Source: Bacillota bacterium
GTDB taxonomy: Bacteria > Bacillota > Clostridia > Christensenellales > CAG-138
Direction of reading: 5' to 3'
Length of the DNA: 12,027 nucleotides
Assembly: GCA_023416175.1 (NCBI GenBank)
Contig: JAEZIE010000053.1
Coordinates: 1-12,027 of the forward strand
The position numbers were made by a program, and so were the translations under genes. Below, in pieces: positions 6,619-12,027 of this stretch (within the stretch, counting starts at the first letter, position 1; every line of letters begins with the position of its first letter). Below the pieces are notes generated by a model. The model saw only the letters and a list, made by a program, of their open reading frames with translations. It searched no databases and was not told where the DNA came from.

Positions 6619-8691
6619 ATGGACCTACTCGTAGAAATCAGCCATAATCTACTTACCTTACTCCTGATAGGCATTGTGCACGAAATCAGCTATGGGGCTG
6701 CTACCCGCTTCAAACTGCCTTTTTCTTGGATCATGGGGGTGCTCTGCGGCGGAGTCGGCATTTTGCTCATATACTCCGGCTATGAGCTGCTGCCCGGCAT
6801 CATATTGGATGCACGCTCCGTATTTGTCGGCGTTATCGCGTTCGTATTTGGCGGGGGAGTATCCGTTACGACATCCGTCATTATGGCAATTTATCGGGTG
6901 TTGGCAGCTGGTCCCGGGGCATTGCCCGGCGTCTTAATCCTTGTAGCAAGCAATATCATAGGGCTTCTTTGGAGAAAGCTGTTCTCCGAGAAAAAGAAGA
7001 ATGGGTTTTGGAATATCACACTGTTTGGCGTATTGCTGCAGGTCGTGACACTGCTCTGTTGGCTGCTGCTGCCATGGAACATGGCGCGGCAGTTGTTTCA
7101 AGAGGCGAGCCTTTCTATATTTTTGCTGCATGCGGTCGCTTCCGTCGTTGTGGCCCAGCTTCTTCAGGTGCAGTTGGGATGGCACAAGACTTTCCGGCGC
7201 GCGGCGGAGGCAAACGAACTTTACCGTGCCTTATATGAGGACAACCATGCCGTTGTCCTGCTGTTTAAGCCGGAGCAGGGGAGTATCCTCAACGCAAACG
7301 AGGCGGCCTGCAAGTTTTATGGATACCCGCGGGAGGTCATGCAGACGCTTGGCTATCAGGATCTGTTTCCGGAAATCACAGACCATTTTAGCATTTTTAA
7401 TTCCAAGGTTGAAGCGGGTCAGAGCGTATACTTTGAAAGCAGAAGTAAAAAGGCCACGGGAGAGATTGTGGATGTTGAGGTTTACGCGGGCGCTATTCAG
7501 TATGAACACAACTCACTTAACTACGCATTCATCCATGATATTACCCAGCGGGTCCTTGCGACGAATGCATTAAAAGCCAGTGAAAACCGGCAGCGGTTGC
7601 TGATAGAAGGCGCGCCGGATGCAATATTCATTCAAATGAACGGAAAGTTTCTTTATGCAAATCAAACCTTGATCAAGCTGCTCGGAGCAAGCGGGCCGGA
7701 GGAACTGCTTGGAACACCCGTGCTCGACCGTGTCAGGGCGGATTATCATGATATCGTACAAGAGCGCATGCAAGCGCTTGAAGCGGGTACGGGTTCGCCG
7801 TCGCTGGAGGAAGTATTTCTGCGGATGGATGGAAGCGAGGTGGATGTCGAGGTCAAATCCGTTCCGATCGAGATGGACGGCTTGAGCGGCGGATTCGTTT
7901 TCGTACGAGACATCACGGAAAGAAAGGAACTTGAGCGCAAAAAATCCGATGTGGACGCGCAAATGCGCCAGCAGCAGAAATTGGAGGCCATCGGCACTTT
8001 GGCGGGTGGCGTCGCCCATGAAATCAACAATCCCATCAACGGCATCATGAACTATGCGCAACTCATTCAGGACGAAGCGGGCGAAAACCAGGGCATCTCC
8101 AATTACAGCCAGGAAATACTTAACGAAACCAAACGCATTTCTGAGATCGTCCGCAACCTGCTGCAGTTCTCCCGCCAGGAAAAGCAATCCCACAGCTATG
8201 CAAGCGTATACGATATCGTGAACCAGACCATGTCTTTGATCAAGACCGTTATCAAGCGGGACCAGATCACGCTCGACGTGCAGTTGGACGAAAACATACC
8301 CGATATCAAATGCCGCAGCCAGCAGATTCAGCAGGTATTAATGAATCTTTTAACCAACGCGCGTGACGCGCTTAACGAAAAGTACCCAGAATATGATGAG
8401 GATAAGCTCATACGCGTACGCTGCGTGCACTTTTTTGAGGCGGGGCGCAGATGGATCCGGCTCACGGTGGAGGACCATGGAACAGGAATTCCGGCTTCTG
8501 TACAGGAAAAGATATTTGAGCCGTTCTTCTCCACCAAGCCCAAGGAGCTGGGTACAGGGCTTGGATTGTCGATCAGCCACGGAATTGTTAAAGATCATCA
8601 CGGAAAATTCGAAATAGATACCAAGCAAGGGAAATTTAGCCGTTTCAATGTGGTTTTGCCAGTTGATAACGGATGGACAATAACGAAGTAG
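6619..8691 (+). CDS. Membrane sensor histidine kinase: 5TM-LytS-like, PAS-PAS, HisKA-HATPase
   Basis: A 690-residue sensor kinase. The N-terminal membrane region (about 5-185, five to six hydrophobic segments) contains ILDARSVFVGVIAFVFGG (62-79) and AIYRVLAAGPGALPGVL (90-106), the pattern of the 5TM receptor of LytS/YehU kinases. Two PAS domains follow (about 200-315 and 322-435), each ending in an HDITQR or RDITER motif, then a short coiled linker. The dimerisation/phosphoacceptor H-box is GGVAHEINNPINGI with His467. The ATPase domain has the N box (NLLTNARDAL, Asn580), G1 (DHGTGI, 619-624), F box (IFEPFFSTK) and G2 (GTGLGL, 645-650), all intact. The H-box is of the NtrB-like HPK4 type rather than the LytS-type kinase core. 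The start has GGGGAG 9 nt upstream. The response regulator gene begins 15 nt downstream, so they form a cognate pair. The stimulus is unknown. Confidence 0.93.
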   Translation: MDLLVEISHNLLTLLLIGIVHEISYGAATRFKLPFSWIMGVLCGGVGILLIYSGYELLPGIILDARSVFVGVIAFVFGGGVSVTTSVIMAIYRVLAAGPGALPGVLILVASNIIGLLWRKLFSEKKKNGFWNITLFGVLLQVVTLLCWLLLPWNMARQLFQEASLSIFLLHAVASVVVAQLLQVQLGWHKTFRRAAEANELYRALYEDNHAVVLLFKPEQGSILNANEAACKFYGYPREVMQTLGYQDLFPEITDHFSIFNSKVEAGQSVYFESRSKKATGEIVDVEVYAGAIQYEHNSLNYAFIHDITQRVLATNALKASENRQRLLIEGAPDAIFIQMNGKFLYANQTLIKLLGASGPEELLGTPVLDRVRADYHDIVQERMQALEAGTGSPSLEEVFLRMDGSEVDVEVKSVPIEMDGLSGGFVFVRDITERKELERKKSDVDAQMRQQQKLEAIGTLAGGVAHEINNPINGIMNYAQLIQDEAGENQGISNYSQEILNETKRISEIVRNLLQFSRQEKQSHSYASVYDIVNQTMSLIKTVIKRDQITLDVQLDENIPDIKCRSQQIQQVLMNLLTNARDALNEKYPEYDEDKLIRVRCVHFFEAGRRWIRLTVEDHGTGIPASVQEKIFEPFFSTKPKELGTGLGLSISHGIVKDHHGKFEIDTKQGKFSRFNVVLPVDNGWTITK

Positions 8692-8706
8692 CCGGGAGAA
8701 TTCTTG

Positions 8707-9762
8707 ATGAGCAGAGTATTGATTGTGGATGATGAAAACAGCATCAGAACGACTTTGAGCGCTTTTCTAAGAAATTCGGGATATGAGGTGGATACCGCGC
8801 CCGACGCGGTAACAGCGTCCGAGATACTGGAAAACCAGGTATATGACATTGTGGTGACCGATATTATCATGCCCCGGATGACGGGTATTGAACTTATGTC
8901 CAGGATTCGAGCGAAATCCCAAGAAACCCTGGTGATCGTAATGACGGGGGAGCCCACGGTGGACACCGCGATTACCGCAGTGCAGGCCGGGGCAAACGAT
9001 TATTTGGTAAAGCCCGTAAACAAGTTTGAGCTGATCAAGGCGGTAGGCCATGCGGATGAAATCAAACGCCTGCGGGATGAAAAAAAAGCGCTCGAGTACA
9101 GGAACCAGCTGTACCAGCAGGAGCTTGAGCAGACGGTGGAAATCAAGACGCGGGCGCTTTCAAAAGCCATGCAAAGCATTATCTCGCTGCTGGCCACAGT
9201 CACAGAGGCACGGGACCCATATACCGCCGGACATCAGCGCAGGGTCGGTAACCTTGCTGCGGCCATTGCTTATAAAATGGGCATGAAAAGCGAAACGGCG
9301 GAAACGATCCGCATTTGTGGATACCTCCACGATATCGGAAAAATCGTGGTCCCTTCCGAAATCCTCTGCAAGCCCGGGAAGCTTACGGATATGGAAATGC
9401 AGCTCATCCGGGAGCACTCCGTGCGGGGGTACGAGCTGATTTCACGGGTAGACTTGCCACGGGTTTTTGAGGAAGCCATCTACCAGCACCATGAGCGCTG
9501 CGACGGCTCGGGTTACCCGCGTGGATTGAAACGGAATGATATTCTGCCGGAGGCGCATGTCATTCTCGTGGCAGACGTAGTGGAGGCCATGATATCCCAC
9601 CGGCCCTACCGCGCACAGCTTGGGTTGGAGGTTGCGCTGCAGGAGATCAAAGATAACGCAGGCACGCTCTACGACCCCGAAGTCACGGCTGCCTGCGCTG
9701 CGTTGTTTGAGGAGGACAATTATTGCATAGAGGATACCGAGCAGATCAAATTTCCCTATTAA
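8707..9762 (+). CDS. Response regulator with HD-GYP c-di-GMP phosphodiesterase domain
   Basis: A 351-residue RpfG-like protein. The receiver domain (about 2-118) has the acidic pair Asp8-Asp9, phosphoacceptor Asp52 in VVTDIIMPRMTG, Thr80 and Lys102 in VKPVN. A helical, probably coiled-coil linker (about 115-158) joins it to an HD-GYP domain (about 160-345). All metal-binding and signature motifs are there: His176, LHDIGK with His208-Asp209, His237 in REHSVRGYEL, HHERCDGSGYP (261-271) matching HHExxDGxGYP, and ADVVEAM (289-295). It should hydrolyse cyclic di-GMP when phosphorylated by the adjacent kinase; activity is inferred from intact motifs. ATG 8707 is preferred (GGGAG at 8694-8698, 8 nt spacing); a TTG at 8704 would add one residue. 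The gene is the second of a two-gene operon. What c-di-GMP process it controls is not visible here. Confidence 0.94.
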   Translation: MSRVLIVDDENSIRTTLSAFLRNSGYEVDTAPDAVTASEILENQVYDIVVTDIIMPRMTGIELMSRIRAKSQETLVIVMTGEPTVDTAITAVQAGANDYLVKPVNKFELIKAVGHADEIKRLRDEKKALEYRNQLYQQELEQTVEIKTRALSKAMQSIISLLATVTEARDPYTAGHQRRVGNLAAAIAYKMGMKSETAETIRICGYLHDIGKIVVPSEILCKPGKLTDMEMQLIREHSVRGYELISRVDLPRVFEEAIYQHHERCDGSGYPRGLKRNDILPEAHVILVADVVEAMISHRPYRAQLGLEVALQEIKDNAGTLYDPEVTAACAALFEEDNYCIEDTEQIKFPY

Positions 9763-9892
9763 TTGAATTGTGTTAGAAGACCGGAAGCAAGCCGGGCAGC
9801 GTCGCCACCGTAGGAGGCGATACCTTACGAAAATACAAAACATATGCTGCATGTCTTTTTTGACACGCTGAAGTAAATAACGTAGCTAGTTA
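9763..9892. other. Convergent intergenic region with weak secondary structure
   Basis: This 130-nt gap lies between the 3' ends of the HD-GYP gene and the minus-strand Fe-S gene. It contains a possible 6-bp stem (9801-9806 with 9816-9821, loop 9 nt) and, separately, a T6 run at 9856-9861 that does not directly follow it. CCGG repeats at 9781-9784 and 9792-9795 could pair upstream. No convincing terminator is seen on either strand, and no gene with a ribosome binding site. Confidence 0.4.
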
Positions 9893-10591
9893 CTATTCAA
9901 ACCAACGTTTTTTTCTATCGAGATACCCGCGTACGACGTGGAGTGAATCGCAAAAGGGTTTGATTTTTGAATATCCGCAGCGGCAGAGTACTACGCGGTT
10001 GCGTATTTCATACGTTTCGCCGTCTGCGCCTTCTATAGGGATGCCGCCCTTTACAAACAGCCCGCAGCTTACGCTTCGGTCCGGGTCCTGCAATACCTCG
10101 ATGGCAGGCTCATACTCCGGCTCTATTGTTTGCCCGGTTTGCTTATCGATAATATCCAAGCGTCCTGCGGGGCATTCTGTCGCGGCTTTAATGGCCAAAT
10201 CCCTGCAGGTAGGGTTGTCGGAACGTTCCACAAGCTCCCAGGCGTCCCCCTGGTATGTATGGCAAAAGCGTGCGAATGCGCAGCGCCCGTCATCAAGCAT
10301 GGTGAGCGTAGGGCCGTCATAAACCTTGGCACGGCTTACAAACGGTTCTTTTTCTGCAGTTTCCGTGCCGTCGAAATTGCAATCCTTATGCGCGCCGTCG
10401 CAAAACGGCGATTTTTTTGTTTTGCCGCAACGGCAGAGCGAATAGGTTTCTGCCTGTGGGAGCGGCTTCCCGTCTTCATAAATGTAATTTTTGCCGATGG
10501 CCTTGATATTCTTTTCAGAGAGCGGCACGCCGCCCGTCACAACATACGGCCCGTCCTTTAAAATTTTGATCTTCAGTTTTTTCTTTTCCAT
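9893..10591 (-). CDS. Triple iron-sulfur protein: CDGSH, Fer4_19-like, CDGSH
   Basis: A 232-residue cytoplasmic protein with no signal peptide. Two CDGSH-type [2Fe-2S] binding motifs flank a central domain. The first is CRCGKTKKSPFCDGAH (Cys53, Cys55, Cys64, His68). The second is CRCGYSKIKPFCDSLH (Cys203, Cys205, Cys214, His218), where the usual Gly of CDG is Ser. The middle (about 85-150) has Cys104, Cys110, Cys129 and Cys140 in RCAFARFCHTY and ATECPAG, fitting the divergent 4Fe-4S mono-cluster domain Fer4_19. CDGSH proteins carry redox-active, labile clusters (mitoNEET family); the role of bacterial multi-domain forms is not settled, with electron or cluster transfer likely. The ATG at 10591 has GGAGG 7 nt upstream on the minus strand (10599-10603). 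It is a single gene, divergent from the alcohol dehydrogenase and convergent with the HD-GYP gene. Confidence 0.93.
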   Translation of the reverse strand: MEKKKLKIKILKDGPYVVTGGVPLSEKNIKAIGKNYIYEDGKPLPQAETYSLCRCGKTKKSPFCDGAHKDCNFDGTETAEKEPFVSRAKVYDGPTLTMLDDGRCAFARFCHTYQGDAWELVERSDNPTCRDLAIKAATECPAGRLDIIDKQTGQTIEPEYEPAIEVLQDPDRSVSCGLFVKGGIPIEGADGETYEIRNRVVLCRCGYSKIKPFCDSLHVVRGYLDRKKRWFE

Positions 10592-10633
10592 TTGAGGGCC
10601 TCCATAGGGGAATAATAAAAGATATCTTTATCA

Positions 10634-10663
10634 ATTATATTGCAAAATGAATCATTTTGTACA
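10634..10663 (-). promoter_or_regulatory. Promoter of the CDGSH gene with an embedded dyad operator
   Basis: On the minus strand a perfect -10 TATAAT (10639-10634) is preceded by 18 nt and a -35 TGTACA (10663-10658, four of six consensus bases). The start site would be near 10627, about 36 nt before the ATG. The spacer contains the 17-bp dyad CAAAATGAATCATTTTG (10643-10659), two 8-bp half-sites around one base, just overlapping the -35. A repressor bound there would block polymerase. The regulator is not identifiable from this window. Confidence 0.6.
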
Positions 10664-10839
10664 GGGGCCTGTATTGCCCATCATATTTTGCGGCGGAGGA
10701 ATGCGATTGCCCCTTTTCTCAGCCGCTTGGAATGGTTATACTAAAAAGAACTGGGTTCCTCAGGCAGTTTTTGAACGGCACGCCCGTCAACGTGGTAAAC
10801 CCGTAGTATAAATAACGATCATCTAAACGGAGGAATTGC

Positions 10840-12012
10840 ATGCAGAACTTTGATTACTATGCGCCCACAAGGGTGGCGTTCGGCAAAAACGCGGAGGCAC
10901 GCACAGGGGAACTTGTAAAGGCACAGAAGTGCAAAAAAGTGCTTGTGCATTACGGCGGGCACAGCGCGAAGGCTTCGGGGCTGTTGGACCGTATCTTCCG
11001 TTCACTTACGGAAGAGGGCATCAGCTATGTGGAACTGGGCGGCGTCGTGCCCAACCCGCGCCTGTCCCTTGTGTATCAGGGCATTGAGCTTTGCAAAAAG
11101 GAAGGCGTGGATTTCGTACTGGCCGTGGGCGGCGGCAGCGTTATCGACAGCGCGAAGGCGATTTGCTACGGGCTTGCTAACCCGTTCGACATATGGGACC
11201 TGTATGCGGGCAAAGTGAAGCCGCAGGCCTGCGCGCCCTTAGGCGTGGTGCTCACAATCGCCGCTGCAGGCAGCGAGATGAGCAATTCTTCCGTTATCAC
11301 CAACGAGGATGGCTGGCTCAAGCGCGGGCACAACAACGACCTCTCTAGGCCAAAATTTGCGATCATGAACCCGGAGCTTACCTATACCCTGCCACAGTAT
11401 CAGACCATGAGCGGCTGCGTGGATATCCTGATGCATACGCTGGAGCGGTACTTTACCACCGGCGAGACCATGGGTATGACGGACCGCATTGCAGAGCAGC
11501 TTTTGCGCACCGTCATGGAAAACGCGCTTATATTGATGAAAGACCCGGGGAACTACAAGGCCCGTGCCGAAGTGATGTGGGCGGGCAGCCTTTCCCACAA
11601 CGGCCTGACCGGGCTTGGCGCTTCCGGTGACTGGGTGAGCCATAAGCTGGAGCATGAGCTCGGCGGCCTGTTCGATGTTGCGCACGGCGCGGGCCTTTCC
11701 GCGGTGTGGGGCAGCTGGGCGCGCTATACGTTTGAGATCAAGCCCGAACGCTTCCAGCAGTTTGCCGTACGCGTAATGGACGTTATTGACACCGGCGACG
11801 CGAAGGCGACCGCGTTAAAGGGTATCGAGGCGCTGGAGGCGTTCTTCCGCTCCATCGAAATGCCTACCTCCATCCGCGAGCTTGGATATGAAGTAACCGA
11901 CGAACAGATCAGGGAAATGTCGCATAAGTGCAACCAGAGTTTTGGCACGCTTTACGGTTTTCGTGCGATCGACGAGGAGGATCTCGTTAACATTTACACC
12001 ATGGCGCGCTAA
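10840..12012 (+). CDS. Iron-containing alcohol dehydrogenase (BDH/YqhD-like)
   Basis: A 390-residue group III (iron-dependent) alcohol dehydrogenase, reducing aldehydes to alcohols with NAD(P)H in the cytoplasm. The N-terminal dinucleotide domain carries VGGGSVIDSAKAI (96-108). TIAAAGSEMSNSSVITN (139-155) follows, then the metal ligands Asp195 and His199 (VDILMHTLERYF), His268 (SHKLEHELGG) and His282 (DVAHGAGLSAVWGSW). All four ligands are present. The GVVPNPR segment (68-74) and overall layout fit the NADPH-dependent butanol dehydrogenase/YqhD subgroup of Clostridia; substrate and cofactor preference are inferred. The ATG has GGAGG 6 nt upstream (10829-10833). It ends 15 nt before the window edge. 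It is divergent from the Fe-S protein gene with 248 nt between them. For its own promoter only isolated -10-like hexamers are seen (TATACT at 10737, TATAAA at 10807), without good -35 partners. Confidence 0.95.
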   Translation: MQNFDYYAPTRVAFGKNAEARTGELVKAQKCKKVLVHYGGHSAKASGLLDRIFRSLTEEGISYVELGGVVPNPRLSLVYQGIELCKKEGVDFVLAVGGGSVIDSAKAICYGLANPFDIWDLYAGKVKPQACAPLGVVLTIAAAGSEMSNSSVITNEDGWLKRGHNNDLSRPKFAIMNPELTYTLPQYQTMSGCVDILMHTLERYFTTGETMGMTDRIAEQLLRTVMENALILMKDPGNYKARAEVMWAGSLSHNGLTGLGASGDWVSHKLEHELGGLFDVAHGAGLSAVWGSWARYTFEIKPERFQQFAVRVMDVIDTGDAKATALKGIEALEAFFRSIEMPTSIRELGYEVTDEQIREMSHKCNQSFGTLYGFRAIDEEDLVNIYTMAR

Positions 12013-12027
12013 ACGCGCAAATACAAA

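Noticed and set aside
9769..9870. A GTG-started 33-codon frame after the HD-GYP gene.
   Set aside because: There is no ribosome binding site, and the composition is Arg-rich and non-descript.
10701..10811. A 36-codon open frame with GGAGG just before its ATG, upstream of the alcohol dehydrogenase.
   Set aside because: The GGAGG is only 1 nt from the ATG, the peptide shows no recognisable feature, and a frame this short is expected by chance. Conservation would be needed to support it.

Overview
This window looks like a chromosomal segment of a Gram-positive anaerobe of the Bacillota, most likely the class Clostridia. The grounds are strong AGGAGG-type ribosome binding sites, a DUF3784 membrane protein, a small lipoprotein with a Gram-positive style lipobox, a LuxR-type regulator, an AzgA/PbuG-type purine permease and an iron-dependent alcohol dehydrogenase. 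GC content appears moderate, near 50%. A Christensenellaceae-like host is possible, but that is only an impression. No phage, insertion sequence, CRISPR array, tRNA or rRNA was seen.

Layout. (1) Positions 1-3117 are a tightly packed plus-strand DNA repair and housekeeping operon: the 3' end of an exonuclease III gene, a Maf nucleotide pyrophosphatase starting directly after its stop, a DUF3784 membrane protein, and uvrC overlapping it by ATGA. The operon ends in a perfect 16-bp hairpin followed by T's. (2) Positions 3352-4679 hold three small plus-strand genes: an orphan LuxR-type DNA-binding protein, a secreted lipoprotein and a Tic20/DUF4870-like membrane protein. A strong terminator with a T10 tail follows. 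(3) Positions 4755-6430 hold a single-gene unit for an NCS2/AzgA-type purine permease. It has an extended -10 promoter, a conspicuous 13-bp inverted repeat upstream, and a GC-rich hairpin downstream. (4) Positions 6619-9762 encode a two-component system. It pairs a membrane histidine kinase (LytS-like 5TM sensor, two PAS domains, HisKA/HATPase core) with a response regulator whose output is an HD-GYP cyclic-di-GMP phosphodiesterase. (5) Positions 9893-12012 are two divergent genes: a minus-strand triple iron-sulfur protein (CDGSH, Fer4_19-like, CDGSH) and a plus-strand iron-containing alcohol dehydrogenase.

How the parts work together. The repair operon combines base-excision (ExoIII) and nucleotide-excision (UvrC) functions with nucleotide-pool sanitation (Maf). 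The kinase/HD-GYP pair would couple a membrane or envelope signal to c-di-GMP breakdown and is self-contained. The divergent Fe-S protein and alcohol dehydrogenase point to redox metabolism. The Fe-S gene has a dyad operator candidate placed exactly in its promoter spacer.

Most of the window is ordinary core genome. The items most worth a second look are that operator, the inverted repeat before the permease, the kinase domain combination, and the three-gene orphan regulator/lipoprotein/membrane protein group. I found no convincing wholly new system.
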